Shown: positions 21,030-34,527, counted from the first letter of the stretch. The stretch is DNA of 64,000 nucleotides from Alentia gelatinosa (GCA_950022655.1 OX465580.1:44204028-44268027), one strand, 5' to 3'. Program-made: numbers and translations. The notes: generated by a model from the sequence alone, not told the origin.

Positions 21030-23481
21030 CAGATAGTTACTCCACCCCCCAGAGCGTGGTGTAAGCATAGAGTGTACAGCCATAGGTATATAGGAATAGA
21101 ATTAACCATTCTACTATCACTGTTGTTCTCACATGTACCAGGAAGAACGCATCTGTATTGGAAGCGAATGCGCAACGTCCTTATTTTTCTCTGAATAAAA
21201 AAAGTCTTCTATATCGATTTGTCTATGCGATATCCAAGATTAGAGGATTTAGCAAATGCTGGATAAGAATATATCTTATAAACATTATTTGATTAGACCA
21301 ACTCTATCAAGCTCGAAAGGGTCTATACAGAAGTTTTAATAGTTGATTCAGATTCCATCGGTAGATTAGATGATCTTAATTATGTTGGTAACTGTCCAAG
21401 ATCTGTAAGTCGAACCTAAGAAATTAAGCTCAATTGTGTCCGACAAATTAGGCAGTGATACACGAAATAATACTGATAACATGCACATACATGCTCTATG
21501 TAACTAGGTAACATAGGGAAAACGGTAACTCGTGTTCATGACAATACGATTTACCCTCTGCCTTGCCCGTTCTATCCTAGTTTACTTACATTGTCCAACC
21601 ATCTACGAAAGCCGGTTACTTGTCTGAATGAATCTAAACATCTCATCCGAACAAGATAGCGGCGCTTGTTGATGGACATTACTCAGTGTCTAAACATTTC
21701 GATTCATTTACTACAAAGGACGATAAAATTGCGTTATTCAAAATGCCAGGCCTTATGTAGTAAGTATTCCAATGATGTACACGGAACAGTAATATTGGAA
21801 ATTTATTGAATAGAATTTCACGGAAAATTACACGAGATAAATTTTACAGTAGTAATTAGAAGGTAATGGAGTAATTAATCACGAGGTAGATAAAGAGGCC
21901 TACGAAATAGTAGACGATCAGAGTTCAAATTTTTTTTGGTGGGGTGTGTGTGTGTGGTATCCGAAATATCTGATGGTATATTCATCTGCGAGGACGTAGA
22001 CGAGTATAGGCTGGTTCTCGCCTGTGTACGCTGCTGGCTACTAACCGACTTCTGTTACCACTTTACCGCTAACCTGGTTAGCCCTAATGCTTGGGTTTAA
22101 GTAGATCAATGATTTATGTGTAAGGCTATAAGGTTGGTGAAAGTATGGGAGGGGGAGAACGGACTTTTCCAATATTTCCATGAGAGCGGGCTGCCGGGGG
22201 GATTTTATTTATATTTCCATAGAGGGCCAGCCTTTATATTCCCTTCAGGCCCTTCACGAATATTTGGGGTTTCAGGCAGCTACTCAAAAAAATATCAGTT
22301 ACCGCTCAACCTCATGGAGCTGAGGTTGCCAGAGAAAAAGGTTAAAAAAGATCAGAGTGTAATCATTGACTTGTTGTTCAAAGAGAAGTCGTCAGAGGTT
22401 AGCAGGCTTCCTCTCCCATGCTAGTATGATGATGGTGGTTCGTAGGGTGATTAACCTCTCAATTTCCCTATGGCGTGATGCTACTCTCATACCAGGATGG
22501 CTATTTTTTCACTGCGCCCCCCCCCCCCCCCACTGCATTTCCTTCTGATTTTGATATCAATGTTTTTCAGCTCAGTCTCTAGGTGGGAAGAATATTGGAG
22601 TAACCACAAGGTCAAATTCAAGTATAGGACTTAGGTTGACAGATGTTAAACAATGGTAACCACTGGTAGAAGTAGGAGTGTTTCAGCAGTGTTTTGGTTA
22701 TGCGAGCTCTTTTGGCTCTGTTTTGTTTTTGATATTCAGATTGTGGATGGATATATTGGAAGGAAAGATAATACAATCCACGATTATTTATCTAGGTTGT
22801 CATCATGGTAAGTCCCCATTCAAGATTATGGATTTTACTCCAATTGTTGGCTTCTGTTTTCTCAGCCTTTGGGGTGAAGCAGAAAGCTCTGATCTATCTG
22901 CAGTCATGGATGACTCCAAGGGCGGCCAGATCTCAAAGGGGGCATTATTCAGGTTTTGTCAGATTTATGATGAAACTCCTTCACCTTCATCAGTTGATAC
23001 TGTTTGTTTTTACTTACTTATGTTGGTGAGGATTTTTCGTCAATTCCAGATTATCTCTCGGCATTGTGGTTTTTGCATAAAGTTGATAATTTGATGGTCC
23101 ACAGGATAAATTCCAAATTATACAAATTTGTTCTTAATCAACCTGCCTCGTTGCAAGCAAAATATCTTTTAGCTTGACTAGAATCTTATCTGCCTTTATG
23201 TCGCCATTTTTCTCTGACAGTGAATAGTGAAAAAATGGTTTACTACTGTTATTTTGATGTGTGTTGTATAATGGGCAAAAAATATAGATAGAATTATGAA
23301 TAAGGACTGTGGCATCCATATTTGCTAATAGTATGCCAAGACCCTTGTGACTAAAAGGTATAGGGTATAATAGAATCGGTTGAAACGTATAAATCCTCCA
23401 GTATCAAGGATGTTAAGTGTGACATAGTAAAGGCTTTTACAAAATAAATCCGTGATTTATTCAAAGGATTTACTGATTGAA
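21030..23481. other. Unannotated; may include decayed LINE sequence toward the right
   Basis: There are moderately long plus-strand open stretches at 22116-22424 and 22678-23094, but their translations match no family I recognise. The region precedes the LINE RT relic, so part of it may be decayed LINE sequence. A C15 run lies at 22517-22531. Confidence 0.35.
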
Positions 23482-23702
23482 TTGATTAATTCGGGCCACT
23501 TTCTCCCGCACTGGAAAAACAGCAGGATTGCACCCTTGCCTAAGCAGGGCGATCTACAAAGCATAAATAATTGGTGACCAGTTTGTGTATTACCTATCAC
23601 TGGAGAGGGTCATATATGAACAGTTTCACAGTTTATTGGAGGAAAATAATTTTTTCTGCAAGAACCAATTTTGTTTCTGAAAAAAGAGAAGTACAGGAGG
23701 TG
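23482..23702 (+). pseudogene. Decayed LINE reverse transcriptase (fingers region)
   Basis: Read with one frame change and several stops, the sequence gives LINSGHFLPHWKNSRIAPLP, KQGDLQSINNW, PVCVLPI, then LERVIYEQFHSLLEENN and FCKNQFCF followed by KKRST. This is the conserved run WK...I.P..K.GD...NYRP...LP...K..E......L...QFGFR...ST of non-LTR RTs, upstream of motif A. No catalytic motif follows. It is an old, inactivated fragment. Confidence 0.7.
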
Positions 23703-24226
23703 TTTTTTTTAAGTTAAAACACTTACTTCTGAATTCATTCAATGAAAGGAAAATGAATATAGCGGTATACATGGCAATAAAAGTAAGGATTGCAATAAGG
23801 ATTGCTATGGGTATCAGACATGTGCGAGATATGTCAACTGAGAATTGATTAAATCGAGCAGATACATTTAATGCCCTTGAAATTAAGGAGACTGATGCAC
23901 CTACTGCCAATTATACATCGGGGGGTTTATAATCAGTACCAAAAGAAATAAGAAATACATGACATGGAACTAGAGAAGCAGAGGAAATTAACCCCACAAA
24001 AATTAGACCCCATAAAGAAATATAAAAGAAAATCCGATATATAGAGGAGCTGTATTATGGAACTTAGTACCGAAGAATCATAGACAAATCCAGAAAAAAA
24101 ATCTTTTTAAAATGCAAATAGAAGAGGCTATAGTTAAAGGGTAACTTGATCTACTATAATGTAAAAAAAATGCCTGCTAACCTCTGACGACTTGTCTAGT
24201 AAGAGAGCAATTCCATGCCATCATTC
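23703..24226. other. Unannotated spacer
   Basis: AT-rich. Nothing recognised. Confidence 0.4.
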
Positions 24227-24229
24227 TAA

Positions 24230-24879
24230 GGCCCGGCATCCACCTACTACGATATGGCACCGATATGGTCTACGATGCACCTCCCGATAAAAAATCAAAA
24301 TCGCGTCGGAAGGTTACCTGACATCGGGGCAGTTGACCACGTTTCTGCGATTAGACACCGATAAAAACCGCATACATACACAATATTACCATGATTTGGA
24401 TCTGAGTGGCCGTATTCTCCGCGTAGTTGACGCGTAGTAATACTCCGAGCGATAGCGAGGAGTATTGCGTAGGGTCAACTACAAGGAGAATACGGCCACA
24501 CAGATCGAAATCATGGTAATGTTGTATTTATTACTCACTTATTTTTTAGATTTAAGCAATAAATATGATCTTTAGAAAACTTTTCAACATAGTTAAGAAG
24601 GGACTACTTTCATCTCAATGGGACTACTTTCATCTAAAAAATCCGTATCCTCCTAGGAGATTCCGCAGGTCCGTATCCTACTCAGTAGCGATCTGTAATC
24701 TCCATAGGCTTAGTATGGAGACTCTGTATCAGGTGGGTAATAAAACGCATGGTGGATTGGCCTGTCTAGACATATGTCTACGATTTTGCACCTTCCCGAT
24801 ATGGTACCGATTTTGACATTTTGTATCGGTGCCATATCGGGAGGTCTACGATTCTATAGTAGTAGGTGGACGCCGGGCC
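24230..24879. mobile_element. TAA-flanked DNA transposon with an internal hairpin
   Basis: The ends GGCCCGGCATCCACCTACTA and, inverted, GGCCCGGCGTCCACCTACTA are terminal inverted repeats, flanked by TAA at 24227-24229 and 24880-24882. It is the same family as 140-1121, with matching sub-terminal words (CACCGATA, GATATGG, CGGGGCAGTTGACCAC). The centre is replaced or filled by a long hairpin and unrelated sequence. No ORF of note. The PIF/Harbinger-like label is an inference from the TAA duplication. Confidence 0.75.
24381..24524. repeat. 144-bp hairpin inside the TAA element
   Basis: Arms of about 65 bp run from CAATATTACCATGATTTGG to TCATGGTAATGTTG and contain GGCCGTATTCTC. The central palindromic loop is ACTCCGAGCGATAGCGAGGAGT. 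One arm plus loop recurs at 51693-51785 outside any TAA element, so the hairpin is probably mobile in its own right. Confidence 0.8.
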
Positions 24880-24882
24880 TAA

Positions 24883-27800
24883 GTGTCATTGTTCGTTTTG
24901 ATTGTTTGTTAAATGTCATTAACTTTTGGTTATATTTCATTATTGGATTCCGTATTGATAGATGATATTAACCATATGAAATGGCAAAAGGTCAAGAACG
25001 ATAAAATACAATTGTCGAGCGACAAATCCTGGGAAATTAGAAAAGACGGGACTAGATAAATAGGAAGGATATTATTGGTGGTTGGTGATCATGTTGAAGT
25101 ACATTTTGTGTTAAATTTTTGTCGTTCCTGGATAGTTTTCATCTTGGGTGGAAATTTTCTTTTTTGAAGTGTTGAAGTACCTTTCTTTTCAAATTGCGGA
25201 AAAACCTAAAGCTATGGCAATTCTAAGTTAAAAAAAAATCTACCAATTGTGTACGGATAATAGTATATTATTATGGAAGAATATATTGATACTAGGAAAC
25301 TATTGATTATACTAACTAAACTAAAACTTGGTCATACTTCAATTTCCATTTGTAACATAGTCGTGGGACTGATACTTTGTAAAACACCTAATCTTGAGGT
25401 GTAAAAAAAGTTGATAAATAGATTTATCTAAAAAAAGTCATATCTATCGGGGCGAAGTTGTTACACCGACTATGCAAATTCTAAATCAACTGAACAGGAA
25501 GTTATCTATGGCATCCCGCAAAGCTACATAACAAAAGCTACAGAAACATTGATATCCCCGTCAGTAAAATCGTCAGTTTTTGTGGAACTTTCGATCTGAA
25601 ATAGTCTCACAAAAGAAATCCGATCAATAAACCCTAACTCTGCCAGAAAAGTTGTACGTTGAGAAGTTTTGAAACAAATACGGACTTATATTGATTAAGG
25701 TTAAGGATGATATAGCTTAAAAATCACTGCCAAAATGTACTTAGTTTTTCAATTATCTATTTAGTAATAGTACTGTACACACTGTGTGTATCATCAGTTC
25801 CTTGTTATCTATCTAGTATATATATTGTGTGGAAGAGCAAGGATTGATTTTGTTGAATGCAATTGGTCAAACAAATAATAAAAAAAGAACGGGTCACACA
25901 TATTATTACTCCTAATACTGCATGCAAAAACTGCACTCAGACAGAATTCATGTCATATAAGATATACCTTCCATGGGCCTACTGTAGCCAACGCTGGTCC
26001 CACACTGTGAACTGGCCACCATTCCCCTAAGTCTGGCCCCTATATACCCCCGTCACAGTGCCGAAGGCGGCGCTATATATTTCTTTGTGAAATTATCAAT
26101 AGGAATAGAAGATTGTCCGCCACCTCTGTCTCTGCTCTGTTTCAAATTAAGACGTTGGTGTGGTTGAGTTCAGGCTTTGTCCATGGATTCTCACTCTAGT
26201 ACCAAGTAATTTCGAGTTCTGACAGAAGAAATACTTACTAAGAAACTTTCGTGGCTTATAAAATTCATAATAATTTCACTTCATTCAAAAAATGAAATAA
26301 TAACATGAAAAATGGCTCTAAGAATAGGAAATATAAACATAGGTCTAGGTTATACGAAAGAGAACAAAAAAAACTTAAATAGCTTGTTGGTGGCAAGGTG
26401 GCTGCAGATTCAGCCCACCAGAACTTACGTAGCTCTGGTGGCCAGTGTATATTAGTAGTTCCTGTGATACAGCTGGCAACTACCCATGGATGCAAGGCAA
26501 CTACCCATGGATGCAGACTGTGGTATAGAGCACAGAGTGATTGCTAGTTCTACCATCATCTACAAGAAAATTGTAGGATAGCAACACTATAGTGGGTGGG
26601 GGGGGGGGGGGAGGGTGGTAACCACTGTTATCAATTGTTATAATCTACAGAAAATATTGAGATGAGGCCAAAATTCCTCCATGGAAAATATCTTTTATAA
26701 AGTCTATTGATAAATATTCCGGCCACTTAGTGTTTTGGATGGCGTCGGGGGACAAGATACATTAGCTCTGTTAAATAAGTAGCTGCCTTGACCCACTACA
26801 GGGACATGTCTATCACTCTCCTACCAGACCTTTTGTACTGCTTGGAGAGTGTTATTTTATAATCTCAAAGATAATTTTCGGTTTTCTTATTTCCTTTCCT
26901 GTGTATTTCTTCAAATGTAATGAGCATACATCTTGTTTCTTTATCAATTTGTTAGTTATAAATATTTCCTATTAAGTATGTCTACTTTCAGAGTATTTAT
27001 GGAACAAATTGATTGTAGGCACACACAATAGATACCGTATGTGATTTTTCTAAACACCCGGGGTGCGCCTCAAACCAAATACCTTTGTTCTATGTCAGCT
27101 CTAAAAGCAGAAATACCTAATAGGTAAAATTCATAGCTTAACAAATTGATAATGAAATCTAGCTTCATAGGGATTATATTCTAAAATACACACAGAAGGA
27201 AATAACAAAATGGTAAATTGGCTTCGAGGTTATGTCTAAATACACTCTCCAAGCATACGAAAAATCTAGTAGGAGAGTAACAAACAGGTCCTGCTACTGG
27301 GCCAAGGCGGCCGCTTATTTAAGCTAAATTTATGTAGCTCTGGTTGCCAGTGTAGTGTGTTGAACGCTCTTGTAACAGGGAGTTTACACCTCTCCAGGGA
27401 CCATATGACGGGTGCTATTGCCTTAGTGCTCGTATTAGAAATCCATATTTCATCATCCATAATACCTATTGCATCAATCAGGATCTTATATCAAAAGACG
27501 TTTGTAGGTTACTGATCTTAAACAACATGCAATTATTGTAGCGAGACAAGTCCTCTCCCGGTGACAGACACTCATCCCCATGACTGTGTGTGATGCTAGA
27601 GACACAGGTTTCATTTTTCAGTCTTTGAAATGAAAGTTTATGGTACCATCTAGTGTGTTGTTAAGATTTATTTTAATACTTTGGCCTGAAACGACTAGAG
27701 TATGAAGCACTTCAGAGATATCCCTTTAGTAGGTTCGCTTGGCTCCCTCTACTAATTTTGAAAAGGCATCATCTATCAGAACCTCGTGTGTGTGTGTGTG

Positions 27801-27904
27801 GGGGGGGGGGGGGAGGGGTGCTCTCCATTGGTTGGTAACCGATTGGTTGGTACAGCTCTTGGCTTAGCCAGCCAATAGAAACCGCACTTTCCATTCATAT
27901 CATA
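24883..27904. other. Unannotated, mostly unique AT-rich sequence
   Basis: No gene recognised on either strand. G14 runs lie at 26598-26611 and 27800-27813, the second after a GT repeat. Confidence 0.4.
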
Positions 27905-28252
27905 ATGTCCCATGCACTATGACACCCATCAAGAAATGCGTCACCACTATGATAACCATGATACCCTTGAGGAAACCGTGACGCCCAACGAGATAACCAT
28001 AACACCCACGTAGAGACCCGTCACCAACATGAAAATCATGACGTCCTTGTAGAAAACCGTCACCAGTTTGAAAACCATGACGCCCACGTAGAATACCGTC
28101 CCGGGCCCTGAAGCCCATGGCACCCATATAGAAACCTGTGACGACCCCAGAGACAAACATAACGCCCATGTAGAAAATCATCACAAACCCGGAAACTCAT
28201 GACGCCCATATAGAAACCTGTGATGATCCCCGGAGAAAACCATGATGCCCAT
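27905..28252 (-). repeat. Minisatellite of about 40 bp, about nine units
   Basis: Units begin CATGACGCCCATGTAGAAA or close variants at 28037, 28076, 28116, 28158, 28198 and 28241, spacing 39-43 bp. Earlier units are more diverged. The minus-strand open frame of 94 codons is a by-product of the repeat. Confidence 0.9.
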
Positions 28253-28650
28253 GTAGACTCTAGAGGAGCAAATAGTTCATCATTGATGAATGAGCGTGCA
28301 ATTATGAATGACTAAGAATCAAAAGGTTTGGGTTACTTTTATTCTATTGATTGTTTTCTGTAAGTCACTTGCACCCAGGCAACTTGCCATTTCTGCAACT
28401 GTCTAGGTCTAGGATCCAAACATATCAAGCACCAGTAGGTCAATGAAGTATTTCAGTATCGAGTGATTTTTCATAGACATTTGGGCACACTTTTAATGTT
28501 TAATGCCAAAGAGAGGAGCAAGGTTACATACTGCAGTCACCATAGTTTTTTTTATGTACCATCATGTGACTAAGCTTGCGATTTGATTAGTTTCAGTCCT
28601 ACCTGGAAAAACCAGCCTGTCATAAAGCTTGTAAAGGTGGATTCGTAGGT
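28253..28650. other. Unannotated spacer
   Basis: Nothing recognised. Confidence 0.4.
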
Positions 28651-28947
28651 CTAGTCTGCAGAGCTCATCAGCCTCACGATAAGCACATTAGTTCTATCAG
28701 CTGATGTAACCTGGTCTTGGTGGACGGACCTCACTAACCTAGAAACTGTTTCAGCAGATGCCTTGCAATACGGTTCCCTGGCAGTACAAATCACATATGG
28801 CCTGGCCATCATAGGCCTGTGGTCATTGACATACTTTTTCACGTGAGCGAAGATATTCACATTTTTATTCTGAAGACTACTAAACACTGGAACCAACAAA
28901 TTAACATTTGGGTCATTCAACTTCAATTTTGAGGAGTATGTAATCAT
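28651..28947 (-). pseudogene. Possible tyrosine-recombinase remnant
   Basis: The 98-codon minus-strand frame contains VNIFAHVKKYVNDHRPM, then a Pro-Tyr and EPYCKASAETVSRLVRSVHQ. This resembles the catalytic-domain stretch of eukaryotic tyrosine recombinases (Crypton, Ngaro and DIRS types), in which a Cys-Pro...Y segment is followed by KP...S..T.SRW....L. The downstream His-x-x-Arg and Tyr motifs are not clear, so catalytic identity is unproven. It is unlike the recombinase at 5599-6628 at sequence level. It could be a chance frame. Confidence 0.35.
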
Positions 28948-31674
28948 ACATGTATCTTGATGCCAGGCGATGTTAATTAACGTGGATTAGATTTCAGATT
29001 AAATGATTGCAAGTTTAATCATAATCAATCCTCAGGACCTGTGGATGACTGTGCGACGTCATCGTGTGATTTTATCTGTTTTTTGCTGTGATTATGGGTC
29101 GGATTTTTGAATTCCGCTTTGATCCTGGGATCAGACACGCAAATATTTCTTTTAGAATAATACTTCGTTTTGTATTTATGTTTGTCACCTGCCAAGTACC
29201 TTCCAGAAAAACATTATTCCAACAAAATCAGATGAATGGTTTAGATTTGAGAGCCTTTTGAAATTGTGTATAATACTGCATGTTGTCCAACCCCCTAAAT
29301 TTTGAAAAATATCATCATGGAATCATAATGTTTTCATATCAGAATGGATAATCCAATTGTGTTGAAACTTTCAGGTATTACAGTCAGGATTTTGGTCAAC
29401 ATTTTATAATAAAGGAAAATTAATTTCTCACAATATATTTCATTAGTATTTTCTTCTGAAAGTCAGGGTGTTGAACAACATGCTCCATGGGTCTCTATGT
29501 TGGAAAATTTGAAGGTCCTGGATAGTTTTTACCATCTTAATATTTTTCCAATCTTTTACCAATTTTCAAAATCATATTGTCTACCTTTCTCATTACATAT
29601 GCTTTAAACATGTTAATAAATGCAATTGGCTCAAAATTGTGTCTCCCAGATTTTGAATAAAGTGAAAATCACTAGAAAATCACAGTTTTTGTTGATTTTC
29701 GGAAGGAAAAATTCCTCAGAGCTATACAAAACCCTTGTTGGAAAGAAAGACTATGAAAAGATACACCAAATAATTTCATTTTTACGTTGATCAGATACGT
29801 TTGTACAACATGAACCTTGACTAAGCTTAATTTGGTAATTTAGCAAGTTTTAGAAATCCCACCCGTATGCCGCAATGCTAGTATAAAGCTTCAAATGTCT
29901 GTGCGATTTAGAGTGGGATACCTCAGCACAAGTTCATGTGTGTCTCCATGAAATGCAAAGATTCTTTTTTTAACTAGCAACCAAATCATCACACTAATAT
30001 GATAAAACCCCGAGGATAGCAGGCTCAGATCTTTGACCCCCAAAAGTAAATAATAGATGTCGTTAACGTCATTTCAATATATAGTATTCATTGGCTTGGG
30101 ATCTTTCTAAAATAATTGTAACGGACAAAATTCCACGGTGATTTGTGGCCATTAATGGATTAAACATAGATCCGCATTACCATCAGAACCGGAGCTCTAA
30201 AGACACTTTCAGCTGATGGTTATGCATTAGGACTATGACTGGCAAGGATATGAACCAGAAGTAAATCAAATCGCGTTGATAATAATATTCTAAATAGTAG
30301 ATGGATTTATATGATGACTGTCTTAGATAAAATATGCTTCTTCTACTAAAGCTGTGGTTCTACAACGTTTCCTGCATATCGGTGACGGTGTAGAAATCCG
30401 ATGAAATTTAAAAAGGAAGACCCAATTTTGAATAGGACTTGATGCGATATCATTTCAAAGCTGTCAAATGTATTGCGCTAAGGCGGCTTCCCCAATGGAA
30501 CTTGCCTCTCGATTCGCAGCTGATTTGTTGTTTTTTTCTATTAAAAGCGTTTTAATATGAAGGCATTGCAAAGCTTCAACCTTTAACACATTGACATTAG
30601 TGTGATGTTTTTTCTTTCCAACGTCAACAGTTTAAAAGCAGATTTAATCCAACTCTCCACGAGATATTATTGTAAATTCAAATCAAAATCTGTTTTCTGG
30701 CAAGCCATAAGTCCATGTTCGGATTTCCCAGTCGACTGAATTGAGACAGGCAATCAGTGAAAGTTTCCAGTCAGCTAGATGAAATAGTGTTTAATTGGAT
30801 CAGATCCAGCTTGGCCTCACCGTGGAGAAAAGTGACTGTAACAGACGCATCCATGTGTCAGCCATAACACAGTAATCGTCAAATGACGTGATGTCAGTAA
30901 TGAGGGAGACGTATCCTTATCAGTAGCGCGTTACCATGGTCACGCCTCCATGGGTTTTCAGGGAAATGTTGGATTGGCAGACGACATTTCGCCGTTTTCC
31001 CGCGCGTGCGGCTGACTGTACATGAACTGAACCTCGACGGCTACGGGTGTTCAGATATATGATAGGCATATCGAGGGTGGAATTGCAAAGGGGAACGCGG
31101 GTGCTGTATTCAGATAGATTTATGATATACACTGAATTCTAGCTATTTCCAGTCACAGCACAGATCAATTGATTTAGTGTTGAATTTAACTGAAATAAGC
31201 GGATGTTCTGTACAGATATGGACATTCAGTATTATCCGGGGTGAATTTTGATACTTAGAGGTACTATTCTAACACATAGGATTTTCAATGCATCTATTGC
31301 ACAATGTGACACTCCACTTGTTAAAATAAGTATTCCATAGCTGTTATGTTTTTTTCTCTCACTAAGATGAACTATTTACAGTAATCATTAAAATGAAAAG
31401 AAATTCAGTTTATGGGGCTTTGTGCTTAGATCCATGTTGGTATGCAGGGTTATATATATTATAGTGGGTGTGAATATGTACGATATTTATGATAGGAATA
31501 AGATATGAGACGGCCATGAGGGCTGAGGATCTTATTGTTTAATTTCCTTCGAACCAATGAAACATTTTTTGCGGCTACAATTCCGATAAATTGCGACTGA
31601 TTGAAACCAATACCATGAGATCACGCTGGAATAGCGTGTCATACAGTTAGAGAAACGTGGCAGGAGTGCGGCAA
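28948..31674. other. Unannotated, mostly unique AT-rich sequence
   Basis: No recognised coding region or repeat. Confidence 0.4.
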
Positions 31675-32140
31675 TTTTTTTTTTTTTTTTTAAAAGCTTT
31701 CATTCACATCTGTTTACATGAACAGTTCTTCCAGTGAAACAATTTACATAGTTCGTAGTACATATATCCATGGGTGATAAGGGTGAATAAATGAGAGAAT
31801 GGGTTAGTTCGATACATTCTAACCGATGCGCTTTTTCAATAGTTATCCTGGCCTTTTTACTATGTTATTTCTCTAGATTTCTTAGATTTCGCAGCCCTTT
31901 CTTGAAAGATTCTTTATCCTTAGCTTTTTGAACGTGCGCTGGCAAAAGATTCCACATAGCCATTCCACGTAGTTGCTCAACACTCAGACGTTCGTGCCAC
32001 GATTGTAGGATCAATCTTAAGGCCCGATTTTGAAGGCGTTGGAGTCGGTCGATATCTTTGCGATTAGATGATTCGAATAAGCAAGCACAATATTCCATTT
32101 TTGGCCTAATCACAGTTTTGTAAATGTATTGGAAGCTGAA
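31675..32140 (-). mobile_element. 5'-truncated LINE 3' end, minus strand
   Basis: A T17 run at about 31674-31690 is the poly(A) tail of a minus-strand element. The coding tail follows at 31865-32113. The 5' truncation point is near 32140, where a different element begins. Confidence 0.65.
31865..32113 (-). pseudogene. C-terminal part of a LINE reverse transcriptase
   Basis: Reads MIRPKMEYCACLFESS then DIDRLQRLQNRALRLIL, the very typical P..EY...W......LE..Q.RA.R.I block of non-LTR RT thumb regions. It continues with LSVEQLRGMAMWNLLPAHVQ and a basic, short C-terminus. It lacks the long tail seen at 13161, so the two belong to different LINE families or one is internally deleted. It lacks any catalytic motif. 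Confidence 0.75.
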
Positions 32141-32147
32141 TAAGTAA

Positions 32148-32730
32148 AGGTCAGCCCCCCGCCTACCACGATGGCATACGACATACTTACCGATGGCTAC
32201 GATTTAAAATACATGGCCTATCGGGAGGTCCCCGATAGTTCCAAATCGTGGACACGGACAACGCCTTGGGAGGACCAAAAACATAAACCATGGTCATGAT
32301 TGCCTCACGATTCAATCGGTGATTTAGATCTCAGGCATGATTTTAATATAGATATATACTATAATTTTTGAAATCATTTGAACGAATCAGAATAATTTTC
32401 AATATATCATGATCTTATTTTCAAACACTAAAACAATCAAATTGAACAATATGACGGTGGTAGAATTATAATTCCGATATGAAACTATTATTTTCGGACA
32501 CTTAGACTTCATCATATTTACAGCGATTATACATCTGTATGCGCCCTACCTAATTCCGGAATTTCATAATTTTACACAAAGTATACCACCCGCAAGATAT
32601 ATTTTCCTGTTAAATCACCTTCAATAGGCTACTACAGGCTACGAAAAAGTCCGACATGTCGGATTTTATCGGGACCTCTACTATTGGTGTTTTCAATCGC
32701 AGCCTATCGTGAGGTATTACCTCGTTACTA
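32148..32730. mobile_element. Longer relative of the nested MITE (right end unclear)
   Basis: It follows TAA (32145-32147) with AGGTCAGCCCCCCGCCTACC and shares GATGG, CATACGACATACTTACCGAT and GGGAGGACCAAAAACAT with 527-887. After about 225 bp absent from that copy it rejoins at CATCATATTTACAGCGATTA and GATATATTTTCCTGTTAAAT. The right terminus is not recognisable as an inverse of the left; the end is an estimate. Confidence 0.6.
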
Positions 32731-34520
32731 TGTTTCCCTCTTCATATAAACCTGTCATAAGAGTCTGAGAATTTCGTAGAGTTTCGGTGAATTTCGTACC
32801 CATTTCTTTAAAAAATCAGGGACCAGCGAACGACTTGAGCGCTCATGCCCACAGAGAAGCTACCACCGGAAACTGCCGAATACCAACGAATGGGAGACAG
32901 TTGTAATAGTTAAAAACAATTAAAAACCGTGAATGGGTGAATTCTCTAAAAAAAAATTGGTATACTTTTCGCACACGAAATACTCGTTGATTTCAGCGGG
33001 AAAGTTTAAAATTTGAACTTTGCAAGAAAAATATCGCGGAGTATCGGCACCGAAAAATTTCTGGTAGGAACCGGTATTATCGCAAACGATATATCTAGAA
33101 AGATAAAGAAAGACTGAAAAAAAATTGATCGTAAAGAACTTCGGACTTTGGAAGAAGTGTTTTGAGGGATACATAATTTGCAGAAACTTTCCGTGATTTC
33201 CCGACAGAGCCCGATTTCCCGATTTCGTGTGAGCGTCCGAAACTCACCAAAAGTTTTAGTGGATAGGCGAATAGGCGAATGCACGATTCTACAAGAAACA
33301 TTATTATAAAACCCGATAAAGCCCAATATAAATTTCGGGCGTTTTCGGGTGATATCTGTGGTTCGGTGGAATCTGCTCTTTATCGAATAACTGCAACTGC
33401 TATATTTTCATCCCGCTGGTTTCATAAAGACCATGCATGTTGCTATACATGTTGCTATGCCACAACGTCACAGCGATATCATAGCAACATCGATATAGTA
33501 TGTTTACATTTTGCAAGTTTCAACATCGCAACTGTTGTACATAATTCAAGCTATATAAACCAATTTATGTTAATCTGAAATGCCATATACCTCCATAATT
33601 GGTGGTTACACACCTCTTGCTCTTCCCGCGAACCTTTAGAAAATCGTAGAAGATCTAAGTCAGTACTGTCCACCATTTTTAGATTCACGATTCGAAGTTT
33701 TTGGTCACGTGTCAATCTAGGTAAGAAAACTTCAAGTTAGGTAAGAAAGTTTCAACCTAGCTAAGAAAACGCAAGGCACTACACCCCAAGCAAGGTATGT
33801 AAATATTAATTGCTCTCCCATGGGTATTGGTATGGATGAATGATCATGTAGAGGGTGGACTAAGCTTTTAGAATGGCTTAAAACCTTTACGGGTGGGATA
33901 TATGTTGGCCTGTGGGACAGGTGGTGGGCAGTCTGAGTGGCAATGAGGGCTGAGGCTCACCTGAACAAGAGAGCCGGGATGGCCAGGATGGATATGGCTC
34001 AGGGGCATCGTGAACCAATCAGGGATTGATTCAGCAGCGCAAATCGCCGCCACAGTGAGCAGTCCAGCCGCATCCAACCGTCACGGGCTACACTGAGACC
34101 AGAGAGAACTGGGTCATCTGTAGTGACATGTGAGTGACAGGATGAGTGACAGGATGAGTACCTATATTTGTCCTCACATTGGATATCAGCGTATTGCCAA
34201 CCAAACGCAGACAACGAATCTAAGCGGTGGAGACAGGACATTACCACGTTTATTATCTTGATGACCTCCCACTCAAACTGGTGATCAGTGATTCCTGAGT
34301 GTAGCCAATTCCGTGTTAGCCACAACAGGATTACTTCTTGATGAGACGTTTTCAACACACGCACAACGATAAATTGGCTCATCCGCATTGCAGTTGTAGA
34401 GTGAATTCGTTGCCTTTACGCTTTTACGCTGAAGGGAATATTGTGATGTGATCATATCGGGTATTCAAACTGGAAGCTCTTCCTCTGTCAAGCTCATATG
34501 GCGAACGACAACTTAGAGTG
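32731..34520. other. Unannotated spacer
   Basis: No gene recognised. Short frames overlap on both strands without motifs. Confidence 0.4.
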
Positions 34521-34527
34521 CTACCTC

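Noticed and set aside
22116..23094. Host exons on the plus strand
   Set aside because: Translations have no recognised domain, stops surround them, and a decayed LINE follows; no splice pattern could be supported.
33006..33326. Overlapping minus-strand frames near 33 kb
   Set aside because: Several frames open at once, Phe/Ser-rich from AT-rich DNA, no motifs.
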